A stretch of DNA of 64,000 bases from positions 1-64,000 of the forward strand of contig JAUCBJ010008205.1 in the NCBI GenBank assembly GCA_032718475.1, written 5' to 3'. The DNA is from Nemertoderma westbladi. Taxonomy: Eukaryota; Xenacoelomorpha; Nemertodermatida; Nemertodermatidae. The notes under the pieces are model-generated. The model did no database searches. It was not told the origin of the DNA and saw nothing but the letters and a program-made list of their open reading frames with translations. Position numbers and translations under genes: made by a program. This document shows, piece after piece, positions 23,521 through 34,734 of the stretch; positions within the stretch are counted from its first letter, which is position 1; every line of letters begins with the position of its first letter.

Positions 23521-24374
23521 TTAAATCAATTGGGCAATTTCGATATCGTTTTCAACATATGCTCCAAGCGATATGATCCACTCTCGCTCCATTGAACTTT
23601 TATGTTGTTCGTTTATGTTGTTCCCCTGTTGGGTTAACTGTAACACGTGTTCCCTTTCCTTTAAATACAAACTGAAAAGTGTTATTTTAACAGAAGGTTC
23701 CGAGGAGACTTGTATGAATACGGTACATCTCTCACGGGTTAACGAATAATTTTCCTTAACAAAAGTGTCCATATTTTTAAATGTCATTGTCTTTTGACTT
23801 CCTGACTCATTGCGGTGCAAAGGCATTTGGTTTCCGTTTATCACTCGCGAATCAACACCATATGTCTTAATGAAGAAATTCCTTACGGTCCACACATTTT
23901 GTAAATAATCTTTAATATGGACAATGAGATCCTCTTTACTCAGAGTAAAATGCGTGTTAGGTTTTCGTAGCTGACATTGTATTAAGTTTCCCATTGCCTA
24001 ACCCATTCATTGCCAAATTTTAATTGTTTGTTGACTGGGGTTTCTTTTTCCCTCAACCATTCTGCATATAACTCCTGCACTTTCATCTTGAAAATTAACT
24101 TTGGAAGCCATCCCTTGAGTGCATCACGGACATTGACAAACCATGCAAATAGAGCCTGTCTTACCTCCAGGGATTTTCATCCACCACCGGATGCTTGCAA
24201 TTTTTTGGTGGGACACAGTGAGGGGTCCTGGAGCTTTTCAATATCTTGGTAGGCATGTGTTGCAAACCGCATAGCTGCCTGTATCAGCGTATCGTTGTTA
24301 GGCAAGTCAGTAAGGTCACAGTAAAATGTTCTAACAGCCTTTGCTACAAAACCAGATTTCGGAACAATCGGCAT
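23521..24374 (-). pseudogene. DDE transposase relic, N-terminal and first catalytic part
   Basis: Reading leftwards from 24374: an N-terminal piece ending L-Q-A-S-G-G-G, then a stop, then an uninterrupted segment V-R-Q-A-L-F-A-W-F-V-N-V-R-D-A-L-K-G (24160-24105) typical of the helix-turn-helix preceding a DDE domain. After a stop at 24000 the next frame (23994-23521) contains V-D-S-R-V-I-N-G-N-Q-M-P-L-H-R-N, where N replaces the usual catalytic aspartate of the N-(G/A)-D-x-(M/T)-x-L motif, and T-F-K-N-M-D-T-F-V-K-E-N. There are in-frame stops and a probable catalytic loss. The C-terminal continuation lies beyond the LINE at 21531-21992. Confidence 0.65.
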
Positions 24375-26185
24375 ATGCCTTTTCCGCTTAAAGTCATACT
24401 TTGTTTTTCCAGCGTTCTGTTTTACTTCTTCATCGTACTCAGATTTAAACTTTTTTTTGCTTTGATAGGCTACTGGTGGTATACTCGGTACATGGTTTTT
24501 GTTTTCTTTAACTTTCAGCTCTCAATTATTATGAGAACAAACGTTTATTTACTCATAATAAAAAATGTACTGAATTTTTTAGAAAAAATAGTTGAGGTGT
24601 GTGGAATAAGAGAATTGTGGGTGGATTTTTTTCAAAAATTAACAGCAGTGACGCCCCGTCTATGTAGGTGAATTGTTGCCCATAGAACTTAAGCTATGTG
24701 CATTAAATTGGCGCTTAAACTCAGAAAGAGATCTCTTCATACATAGCATATACAAAATTGATTTGTAGAATGAGATTAACCTCGCCCCAGAGCCTTTTGA
24801 TCCTTTGGTTATGGAAACTTTTCCTTGGTATAAACCGGTGCACTGGCACCCAGCACCGGTACCATTACTGGTAGGTGCTGGTTTTGGCCAAACCGGTACC
24901 AGCCCGGTTTTTTTGAAATCGGTGCCGGTTTCGATTTTTTAATAGTGGCTAATTATGCAGTTATGTTACTTATTTTTATTGTTATGACGGGACCTAGGAA
25001 TTGGTTGCTAAACCCCGACCAGTGTGTTGTTTTGGTATTATACGCGTCGCTGCGTCCATAGGCTGCTGAAATGCTGTGGTCTGGATATTGAGACTGAAGG
25101 CCATTGGAATAACTGAGTTTTTAGTGTCAGTTGTTATAATCACAGAACATAATAATAGCACAGTCAGAATATAATGGCACGGTAATGACGACGGTTAAAA
25201 ACTGTTCTGGTCTCACAACTCTACAGATACCAACTGAATCATAATCCACAAGTACAACCGTTATATTGTTAACACATATTAGTTACTCCTACTGAGTTAC
25301 TCGTACTGAGCGGCCTGGCCAATAGATGCGTTCGAATCACCTGTTTTCCCCTCCCATCATAGGGTAACCTGATTAATTTCCATCTCGCCACTCCCTGCTG
25401 CCACTATCACCACGTGCTAGCCCTGCTAGCCCCTTTGTCCCTTTGAGATGGTATATTACCTCTCAACTTTCTTTGTGGCTGGTGATGTGTATCGCCTAAG
25501 TTGGTTATTAGGTGACATTATTAATGGTAATGTCACCTTCCCAACTATAATTGGTAAAATGCCACTTCGCCCATTTTCTGCTGGGTAGTGCAGGGAATTG
25601 AATCCGCTTACACTCCCCCCCCCCCATGCTTTCTTCCTGGTGAGAAGATAGCATCAACCTTAAGTGCACTTAAATTCTGCTGGAATCCAATCTAGTATTG
25701 GATGTGGGGTGGAATTTTCTTCTCGGGTAGGCTATACCAAGGCATCTGGTGTCTCTGTTTTAGACAATCGCCCTCACTCCTCACACAATTTTGTCTCTCG
25801 GACTTTGTTGTCCTTTCCTCTCTTATTAGTCCCTTGGGACTCATCCCCCTCCATGCTCGATCCCCACGCTTGAATCTCGCACCCTTCTACTTCCTCTTAC
25901 CCTAACACTTCTCCCTATAGTCTTTCCATACTCAACCCGTTTTATCCCCACTCACTTCTGTCGGGCCTCACATTCTCGTTTATGCCGTCGCACTCTAGAA
26001 GTGTGATCCATCTAATGTCTCGTCCTCCTGTTTCAGTCAATTAGTCCCCAGTCCCAGTAGCTAATTGGAAAAGGTTATATCTGACTATAGTACGTATATT
26101 ATGCTTTATTTAAGATTGATTAGTTACCTATGTACATACTAATTGCACTTAGTTAATTTCACTTAGGAGTTGTTTGTAGTGGTCT
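24375..26185. other. No gene seen; CCGGT-rich inverted end at 24830-24960
   Basis: 24830-24960 is packed with CCGGT/ACCGG words, including AACCGGTACCAG followed by CCCGGTTTTTTTGAAAT. The reverse complement of 30033-30070 reads AACCGGTACTGG then GGGCCGGTTTTTCAAATTT, a similar arrangement facing the other way. The rest of the stretch has no recognised gene. A C-run lies at 25614-25625. Confidence 0.4.
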
Positions 26186-26189
26186 GTCC

Positions 26190-28760
26190 ATGCGGTGCCT
26201 TCCAGGCACATTGATATCGCTTGTCCTAGAGTTCTACATCGCTCCTCTCGCACCACCCTCCAGGAACCATCTAAGTTCTTTACCCCTATCGTCATCCTGC
26301 CTGGGTCGCTTCCTCCCTTCCTGTTTACCCTTGAGGCTACTCATCCTCGCTGATACCGTCTTACCAAGCCCCATTGTTGGGTCTTTGGGCGCGGGTGTTA
26401 TTAACTCCCGGTATCGCTTCGCAGGTGGTCCCACTGAGTGTCCCTTCTGTCTCCCTCTGGTAGCGTCCCACAAGATCATCTTCATCGCACGCGGCACGTG
26501 TTCCCCCAGAAAGTCCCTGAATTCTATCCTATTTTCTGGTGACCATCTATCCAGAGATCTTTGGGTGTTGATGACCCCTCCGTATGGTGCCGCTGTCGCT
26601 ACCTCCTGATACGTGAATGGTAGTCTCCTCTTGGTGATCTTCTGCTGGGCTTGCAGATTAATGTTGAAAAAGCCCCACCTGAACTCCTGGGCCTTCATCC
26701 TTTGTTGCGTCATGACTATGACGTCGGCCCACTCCTCGAAAATGTGAAACTTCTCCTCGTCCTCCATCAAATCACACTGGCGTTCAAAGTGCCCCCTAAA
26801 CTTGCACTTCGAACACATGTTGTGCAACCTCGGGCACGCACCCATCCGGTGCGTAGACTTGCAGCAGTAAAGACATGTCGTACCCTTCTAGTAATGGTAT
26901 AGACAGTTCTTTTGCTGATGGGTTAGTCTGCCACAGTAATCGCAACTGTGTATCATTGTCTCTCGCCCCAACTCGTCCTTGGCTCCATATAGCCTCCTGG
27001 GTCTGTGGAGCCGCTGGTAGGTAAACATCTCGATGTTGTCTTCCCTACCCATATCGATATCCTCCTCCACCCTCGGCATCGTTTCTCCAAACACTACCCA
27101 TGGTGCTGTCCCCGGTTGCTTGCCCAGTCGGATCATGTTCTCCGTGAAGTCCGTTGCTGGCTCCCCATCGCCCTTCTGGCTGTCACCACTCTCCCGTCCA
27201 TCCAGTCCGTGTCCGAGTGGCCGATCCTCTCTATCAGTGGCATCACACCGAACTCGTCCTCCTCCTATTCCCTGCCGGGAGCAGATGCAAACCCAGGATC
27301 CCTATTAATCCACTGTGTCCCTTTCCGGCCTGGTATTCGCCCATGGCCTTCCACCCTTCTACCACCCTCGGTCTCTTCCTTCCAAAGTCACCCTCAGACC
27401 CCGCAGGCATGGGCATTCCTTGCAGCCCTGATGTAGGCTGTATTGGTGTCTCTTCCATCCAACCCAGTTCGTCCCCCAGCCGAAACTCACCCGAGGTCTC
27501 CGATCCCCACGTCAGCTTGTCCAAATCCTGGGCTTCGAACTCATACTCATCTCCCCTTATATCTGCCTCTCTGCCCGCTGCCTCCCTTCTCTCTCTCCTG
27601 GCGACCTCCTCTAGTCTCTTCTCCTCAACCCTATCCACCTCATGTTTCTCCCATCGCTTGTACGGTGTGTCTACCTCTCTCTCCAGCAGGTGTCGTGTAT
27701 TGTAATATAACGACTCGCCCTTCAGCCCCGGGTGGTCTACAAGACCTTCTAAGGCCAACTTAAAGGTTCTCCTGTGGCTCAGAGGTGATCCCGATAGTAG
27801 AAACGCCATCGGCTCCCTGCCGATAATCACCATGATGAATAGGTTTAGTAAACCTATCATTATCCAGTCCTCCTGTAGGATATATCTCTTCTGATATATC
27901 TTTATCGCTCCTTTCCGGAAGTGATATAGCTCCTCCTTCCCCGGTCTCGCTCCCCACTTGAGTGCGTTTGCAGTTCCACTCCGTATTCCTCCCGGAACTT
28001 GTTCCAGTCCATCGGCTTATGGCAGATGAGTTCCATCAGTTGGCCCATTGCCACGGCTCCGTAATGCCCCATGTTGTCCACCAATCCCAATCCATCTGGT
28101 TTCGTCATAGCCATGCAGACTTACCTGCATGTCCAGAAGATTCGGGGTGCCCAGTCTAATAATTCTGTCCGCGTCGCTGCGTATCACCGATCCCACCTTG
28201 ACCGTAGTCTTCAATCTTACTAGCTCATGCACCGCGCTTGTCAACCGGTTTAACTTCGGCCCGCTCCTCTTCCCGTAGGTCCCTATGTCGAATAGAAAGA
28301 TATCTCCGTTCGACGCCACTAAGTTGCTATGGTTTTAGCCGATCCTCCCAAACCCATCCTCAAGCCCTCCATAGTCCCTTCGTTGTCTAGGACCATGTAT
28401 CCACCCCTCTCCGCGGAATCTACAAATCTCCTCCACTCCTTCCTCGGTGGTTCCCTTGGGTACTTTGGTATCCCGAAGCTAGCCTCGTCCCCCTAAAGAA
28501 TGTAGCGAAGATGCTTGTCGATCGCATTGTCCAATGACGGCATCCCGTAGGTCCTGACCAGTCGTCACGCGTGCGCTTTGTGACCCTTCGGGAGTTGTTT
28601 GTAGTATCCCTACGTCTTGTTCTCCGGATGCCTCTGCATGAAATCCACTAGTAACTCCTTTCTACTCTTCTCCAATTTCCTCTTCTTCAATAGTTCCTCC
28701 ACCATCACGAATCTGCTCACTCTCACCGAACTTGTGGGGCCTTAGAAAGGCTCAGTTATG
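26190..28760 (-). pseudogene. Decayed exonuclease-like/zinc-knuckle protein, relative of the BEL ORF at 46142
   Basis: Reading leftwards: a charged N-terminal segment (about 28730-28630, L-L-K-K-R-K-L-E-K-S), then Y-M-V-L-D-N-E-G (about 28400), matching exonuclease motif I (D-x-E) of the intact relative (Y-M-F-Y-D-N-E-G). After a frame change comes T-V-K-V-G-S-V-I-R-S-D-A (28205-28170), matching motif II. Another frame carries V-D-N-M-G-H-Y-G-A (about 28090). Near 27740, H-P-G-L-K-G-E-S-L-Y-Y matches H-P-L-C-L-G-E-D-H-T-F. Three CCHC knuckles follow: C-D-Y-C...H...C (26930), C-L-Y-C...H...C (26870) and C-S-K-C...H...C (26810). An in-frame TAG lies at 26888-26890 between the first two. Several frameshifts and stops make it a pseudogene. 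No RT or integrase is visible beside it. Confidence 0.75.
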
Positions 28761-29199
28761 TAAGAGGGTTACTAAATAAGATTTTATTAGCTTCAATCAG
28801 CGATGGCCTACTTCCTACCTGCTCCTTATGCTACCTTTTAGTACAAATATTCCCCTATGTGTCAATTTTAGATCCTAATTTACAATTTTGTCCGTTGCTT
28901 TTATTAATGATTCTAGAATTTTCCTCCCCAGTTGCTATAATTTTATTAATTTTTGTTATTATTTATATTCTCCCACGCATGTGCTATTATTCTATCTGCT
29001 ACTTGATTACTACCTAAGCAATCCATTCCTACTTGAATACAGAGAAAACTAGCTACAGTTTTCTTATTGTCGTACTAGCTTCCTACCAGACAGTTCCCTG
29101 GGTCTGTAACAATACCCTAAGTCTGTATCCTGGACAATGTGCTACAGTAGTCTAGTTCGTGCAGCCTACACGGTCTATTCTACTATGCCTACATACCCC
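28761..29199. other. No gene seen
   Basis: AT-rich spacer upstream (on the minus strand) of the decayed exonuclease-like gene. No motif supported. Confidence 0.4.
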
Positions 29200-29640
29200 C
29201 AGTGCCCTCAGTGCCCACAATAGTACATATTACGTGATATTGGTCCCATTGACGTGGCTTGTGTTGGTATTTATTACGTATGTTGGCACATTGTGTCTAT
29301 CAGATGTACGCAATATATATCTATACCCCTCCTAATCCTCACTATGGTACTGTGTACCCTTCTACTACAGTATGTGTACATGCCCCCCCTCAACCCCTCA
29401 CATGGCGCTCTCAGTGCCCACTACAGTACGTATTACGTATTTATGGTACCAAGTACCCCTCTACTACGGTATGCGTACATACACCCCCTCAACTCCTCAC
29501 ATGGCACCCTCAGTGCCCACAATAGTACTACGTATCTACGGTACTGTGTACCCTTCCACCATGGTATGCGTGCATACCCCCCTTCAACTCCTCACGTGGC
29601 GCCCTCAGTGCCCACAATAGTGCGTATATAAATTAGGTAT
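29200..29640. repeat. ~102-bp tandem repeat
   Basis: The word CTCAGTGCCCACAATAGTAC or close variants recurs near 29207, 29410, 29510 and 29613, with 'tactgtgtacccttctacta' and 'ccctcaacccctcacatggc' between. The last three units are about 102 bp apart. The Pro/Thr/Tyr-rich ORFs in all frames here are artefacts. Confidence 0.85.
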
Positions 29641-29679
29641 GTTGGTACATTTGTACCAGTCCGACGTATGTAATTGTAA

Positions 29680-29937
29680 CTACCTACACCTATGTATTAT
29701 GTACTTTGGTATGTCCGTACCCATCAGACGTCCATTGTACGCGCTTTTATAGACCTTCAGCAGTTTAACCTGCCGAAATTTATATGTCTTTATTGATAAT
29801 CTGCCTTTTGTAAGATGATAAGATTTAATACAAAACAAACCAAAAACATTAGCCGAAGCCAGTCCATGCGCGTCCAAATGTCTACCTACAGTGTAAACTC
29901 GTCTGATGTCTCTGTTACATATAATACACCTATACAC
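29680..29937 (-). CDS. Small ORF with one C2H2 zinc-finger pattern
   Basis: An 85-codon minus-strand ORF starting M-Y-R-C-I-I-C-N-R-D-I-R-R-V-Y-T-V-G-R-H, then L-D-A-H. This gives C-x2-C-x12-H-x3-H, the exact classical C2H2 spacing. The remaining ~55 residues are basic and featureless. It could be an exon of a zinc-finger gene or an accessory piece of the CCGGT-ended region. One finger in a short ORF may also be chance. Confidence 0.3.
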   Translation of the reverse strand: MYRCIICNRDIRRVYTVGRHLDAHGLASANVFGLFCIKSYHLTKGRLSIKTYKFRQVKLLKVYKSAYNGRLMGTDIPKYIIHRCR

Positions 29938-30299
29938 AGATTAATAAACTGCAGTAGTGTCGCAGCAATGTTACCTTTCAGGCGCCGGATTCACGATTTT
30001 TGATATTCCAACTAATTTCACAATGAAATAAATTTGAAAAACCGGCCCTTTACCAGTACCGGTTAGGCCGGTCGATTCCTACTCTATAGTCTACGCCAGA
30101 AAACTAATTTCCAATTTTTCAATTTACAGTCCCTATCTCATTCTAGATTCCGTTCCTCAAACTGGGTACTTCGTATCCACATGCCATATCTTGTTGTCCA
30201 GTGTAACGTTATAAGTGCGGCGCTGGATCGCCATATAATGAATATTAATACAATCATATGCTGCCGCTGTGCTCAGCTCTACCATACTTGGCCATCTTT

Positions 30300-30834
30300 A
30301 ACCACTGACTTCCAATTTCTGGCTTCTATTTTCTGACTTCCATTTTCTGGCTTCCATTTTCTGACTTCCATTTATTTTTTCTCACTTCCATTTTCTGTCT
30401 TCCAATTTCTCTCTTCCATTTTCTGAATTCCATTGCTCTTTTCTGACTTCCATTTCTTCATTCTGGGTTCCATTTTCACACTTCCTTTTTCTGTCTTCCA
30501 CTTTCTCTCTTCCATTTTCTGAATTCCATTTCTCTTTACTGACTTCCATTTCTTCATTCTGGTTTCCATTTTCTCACTTCCATTTTCTGTCTTCCACTTT
30601 CTCTCTTCCATTTTCTGAATTCCATTGCTCTTTTCTGACTTCCATTTCTTCATTCTGGGTTCCATTGTCTCACTTCCTTTTTCTAACTTCCATTTTCTGA
30701 CTTCCTTTTATCTATTCTGACTTCCATTTCTTTTTTCTCACTTCCATTTTCTGAGTTCCGTTTTCTGACTTCTATTTTCTGACTTATGTTTCTCAGTTCT
30801 GACTTTAACTTTTTTTTATTCTGACTTCTTTATA
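30300..30834. repeat. Polypyrimidine array, copy 1
   Basis: Variable units of TTCTGACTTCCATTT, TTCTCTCTTCCATTTTCTGA and 'ttcattctgggttccatttt' form a ~45-bp higher-order pattern of 'ctgacttcc-catttcttcattctgg-tttccattttctcacttcc'. The right flank is GGGCGGCAACGGCGCCCCAT. It is the left end of the ~5-kb duplicated unit. Lys/Glu-rich minus-strand ORFs are artefacts. Confidence 0.9.
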
Positions 30835-30869
30835 GGGCGGCAACGGCGCCCCATAACCGACTCTCTACA

Positions 30870-31255
30870 AACCTTCAAAATATAGTTAACCAAGAAAGCA
30901 AATAAAGAGAAATTGGGCTACTCGACATACATGTCAATGAACCCCGGACTTCAACGACAGCGTGCATACGATCACTGCTATTCTTCTATGGATATTAAAG
31001 CATAGCCAAATGTCGCTACAACAGAACACCACGCAATGGGTGGCTATGCCGTTGTGGGGAAGTGGAAGATGAAGAACACCTCATTTTCCATTGATTGTTG
31101 TCGATACCAATCCTTACGAGAACGTTTACACGTGAATAAGAATACCAACTCAAATATATCAGACTTCTTCTCTTCTGACAATGCACCCTGCATTATTTCC
31201 CAGTTCTTCCAGAACGAAAGAGCCTTGCTAACCCATAAACCAAACTACTAATAGC
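30870..31255 (+). pseudogene. LINE 3'-terminal zinc-finger fragment, copy 1
   Basis: One frame reads C-R-C-G-E-V-E-D-E-E-H-L-I-F-H from about 31049, and after a frame break the next reads D-C-C-R-Y-Q-S-L-R-E-R-L. Together these match the C-x-C-G...E-D-E-x-H...C-x-x-Y...R zinc-binding end found at the C-terminus of many non-LTR reverse transcriptases. The ORF at 31036-31251 is the second half in one frame. The copy is broken (TGA and frame change). An almost identical copy lies at 35897-36280. Confidence 0.7.
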
Positions 31256-31971
31256 AATTAACAATATCATTTAACATATATTTTTATTACTTACTGTATG
31301 TCATATTAGTTTATTTGTATTTATCTGTATTTATTAGTACTCAACAATATATCATATATTATGATTTACAACGTATTAGTTTATTTGTTTAGTTATTTAT
31401 TTATCATATATATTCATCGTATCCATGTATTCACATCGTCACATTTTGTTATCATGTATTCATCGTCACATTAGTACTTGACTTTACATTAATTTATTTG
31501 TATTGACTATAGTTATTTGTATTACTAGTAACTATATATTCATCATCACATCCTGTATTATTTTAGGAACATAGTTTATATCTGCACATAATGTCAGTAC
31601 ATTGCAATTAGTAAATTTATAAGTAAGGTCTTTGTTCACACTACATTCTCCTTATATATATTTCCCGTTTATAATCTTCATTTGAACTGATCCCTTTATA
31701 AATTGTTTATTTATAGTAATACAGTATGTTTTAGTACCTAGAAGGTGAATTAACTGTTTATTATATTATTGTTTGTACTGTTCCTTAAGTAGTCAATTAT
31801 ATACACACATGCATACATACATACATATGGGATCAATTCAATACAAAGTGAACCCCAATTAACACTCATGCAATCATATAAGAGTTGTCAATAATTCTAA
31901 ATGATATATTTGACTGTAATATTATATATATGTATTGAGTACATTTATTATGACCACATCCTTAAACTAAC

Positions 31972-32128
31972 CCTAATATCAATGACTAGGTTGTAATCTT
32001 TTAGAATATCATCTCTTGCATTGATCTCTGCCAGTCCGAATTCGACGCCATCTGACACGGATTTGGAACTCCAGACGTCTCCAGACATATATATCAGCCC
32101 TCCCAACCTCACTTCGGACTTTTCTCCG
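31972..32128 (-). CDS. Probable exon of a class C GPCR (GABA-B-like) ligand-binding domain, copy 1
   Basis: On the minus strand the open segment reads L-G-G-L-I-Y-M-S-G-D-V-W-S-S-K-S and then V-E-F-G-L-A-E-I-N-A-R-D-D-I-L-K-D-Y-N-L. This is the first strand-helix of a periplasmic-binding-like receptor domain, closest in pattern to GABA-B receptors (G-G-L-F-x-M-S-G...A-x-E-x-A-L-x-D-V-N-x-R-x-D-I-L-x-D-Y). It is bounded by a plausible acceptor (ATGTACAAG, ending 32129) and a good donor (GTTAGT from 31971), giving a 157-nt exon. No neighbouring exon is visible in the window. Either a long-intron host gene spans it, or it was carried here. A nearly identical copy is at 53255-53411. Confidence 0.65.
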
Positions 32129-32499
32129 CTTGTACATAATATATTGTAAATCTTTAGCAGTATGTGAGTGAGACACATAATATTATTAATTGTAAACATC
32201 ATTGGGAGATGATGAAACAAATTTGATAGAATTTATTAACTATGAATTTAGCTTTTCAACTAATGCTAATAATAAGTTCAGGTTATCATCAGAATAGCTT
32301 TTTCATGCAAAACAGAGTTATCCAATGAAATATGCATTCCCAAAACAACCAATGAGATTCGGGATATGTGGAACAGTCCTCTGTCCAAACACTCAAAGGC
32401 TCGAAATCATAACAACTGCTGAAGTAGGCCTTCTTACTAAACAGTACCCACTGTATTAACCTAATTATATAAGGTAGGTGCTAAAATACACAACGATCA

Positions 32500-32990
32500 A
32501 CAAAGAACAAAAATGACCAGCAATGAGCAACAACGAGCAACAACGAGCAACAACGAGCAACAATGAGCAACAACGAGCAACAATGAGCAACAACAAACAA
32601 CAATGAGCAACAACGAGCAGTAATGAAGTACAACAACGAGCAACAATGAGCAATAACGATCAACAACGAGCAACAATGGGCAATAACGATCAACAACGAG
32701 CAACAATGAGCAACAACGAGCAACAATGAGCAATAACGATAAACAACGAGCAACAATGAGCAACAACGAGCAACAATGAGCAATAACGATTAACAACGAG
32801 CAACACTGACTAATAACGAGCAACAATGAGCAATAACGAGCAACAATGAGCAATAACGATTAACAACGAGCAACAATGAGCAACAACGAGCAACAATGAG
32901 CAATAACGATTAACAACGAGCAACACTGACTAATAACGAGCAGTAATAAAGTACAACAACGAGCAACAATGACAACAGCAACATGTCATA
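32500..32990. repeat. AACGAGC/AATGAGC satellite, copy 1
   Basis: CAACAACGAGCAACAATGAG units of about 15 bp with higher-order variants containing 'aataacgat'. The minus-strand frames give L-L-L-I-V-A-R-C-C-S strings that look like membrane helices but are translation of the satellite. Confidence 0.95.
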
Positions 32991-33883
32991 TATTTCATAT
33001 ATTTCATATAACTGAACTTATACTCATACTGAACTTTTAAAACAATATCAATGCAATATGGTGGTAATAATAAAGTTGTGTAGAAACTGTAGAGGCAATT
33101 ATATTTACGGCTTGTTATATTTTATAGCTTGGGCAAAGTACATTCTATAGACTTGTATATTGTATGTAATTAGTACATTATTTGTTCACGATCATTCAGG
33201 TGAAGAGAGTTTTATTCTGTTTGTATACTGTCTAACATAAAGGGTTGGTTTTAGTTTTTGTTATTAACAAGTTTTGTAAGTAGAAAAAGGAGTAATATGT
33301 CTTCACATTCAATTTGTGGAAATTACATTTTCACAACATTTGGAGCCCGATAAAATATACAAAAGAAAATACATTAATATGTATAATTACTTGTGTAATA
33401 ATCAATTGTAAGTCAAAAACTCAAACATGTTTGTCGATACTGTATAACCGCAAAGGGAAAGTCAACAGGCAACCCCATTAATCAAAAGGGTATTTCATCA
33501 CGCAAAGACGATGATGCCTGATCCAAAACCGAGTTGACCAACAACAGCGGGAACCAATGGCAAGAAATTAACAAAACTCGCTAATACAAGAAGCGCCTAT
33601 CGACAACAAGCAACAAACGCAATCAAAGATGTTGGATATATCAATGTGTGATATACGCGTAGCGTGTATTAGACTGATCTGAATATATAGGCCGGCTACC
33701 AGTTTGACGGCAGTCTGGTTAGATTGGACTGGCAGAACCGTTCCATCATTACATATGGCGCAGTTTCAGTACTTACCTACTTGCCCATGCAGTACTGCAC
33801 TTTGTACTCGGCCTAACTCACTACTCTGCAATTGCTACCGCACTTTATTACCTTAATAAATAATATCGGCAATTAATATCAAT

Positions 33884-34676
33884 ATGGCAAGAGCAAATGA
33901 CAACCGCGACCCATTCTCCTTCATTCTACGAAACTTGCCACCCCCATTCGACCTGGAATCGGAACGCTCCACCTGGGAGCTGTGGTGAGATGAGTGGGAC
34001 ACTTTCCTCGTCACCTCTGGACTTGGAAACTTGCGCGTCACTGACTCAGCCGATCCACCTGACCAAACCATATCGGCAGCTCTTCTAGCGGCAACAAACC
34101 GCATAAGGCGGGCAACTCTGACCACCGCCTTCTCCCACGCAACGAACGCAGTCGTCAAGGGTTTGGGCCTGTCCGCCATCGACAACACAGACACTGATGT
34201 TATCATCTAACATCTCGGCGTCCATATCGATGGCGGGACCAATAAACGCGTCCACCAGCAGGAACTGGCACGCCGATCCTGCCTACTTGAGGAAACTCCG
34301 GAGACATTCCTGGTTAACTTCCGGGATATCGCTTCGAAATGCGGATTCGAGGCACTCCCGACTCCGGATGCCCATCGCAACGACAGACTGCTCGACCAAT
34401 TTATCGCCGGCTTCGGCTATAAAGAGGTTACTGAGCACCTACTCCGGCGCCTCGCAGGAAGTTCGATCACCGGCACCCTCAACCTCGCCCAAACCGTGTG
34501 GACCGTGCGGAAGGATGCAGCCTCACTCTCCTTCTCCTCCACACCAGCACCTATGGCAGCTAAGGCGGAGGCAAGGTCGGATAAACGACGGAAAGGGAAC
34601 CGGAGCCCTCGACAGAGACAGAGCTTACTACCCCATCCAAAGCTACAATTACCACACCTACTGTAGACCGTGATAT
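33884..34676 (+). pseudogene. Ty3/gypsy-type gag relic, copy 1
   Basis: The ATG at 33884 opens a frame with P-F-S-F-I-L-R-N-L-P-P-P-F-D, then W-E-L-W-(stop)-D-E-W-D-T-F-L, where the stop is TGA in a position normally held by Trp. A later TAA lies near 34208. The helical, acidic-basic capsid-like composition and its place just before a gypsy RT support gag. The frame ends in a basic segment (K-A-E-A-R-S-D-K-R-R-K-G). A TGGAGCCCGATAA stretch at 33341 could be the primer-binding site. No zinc knuckle is visible. The same stops are present in copy 2, so decay predates the duplication. Confidence 0.6.
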
Positions 34677-34734
34677 AGCTTGGCGGGCCCTGGAAACCCG
34701 CTTCCCGCACCCCCTGTAAGGTGTCTGCAGGGTG

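Noticed and set aside
26651-28159. Plus-strand Pro/Ser-rich ORFs at 26.6-28.2 kb
   Set aside because: They are the antisense of the decayed exonuclease-like gene, whose minus-strand motifs are specific.
29254-29631. Overlapping plus-strand ORFs rich in Pro, Thr, Tyr
   Set aside because: They are produced by the ~102-bp tandem repeat.
32465-32853. Long minus-strand ORFs rich in Leu, Val, Cys (also 53737-54125) that look like membrane proteins
   Set aside because: They are translations of the AACGAGC/AATGAGC satellite, open in several frames at once.
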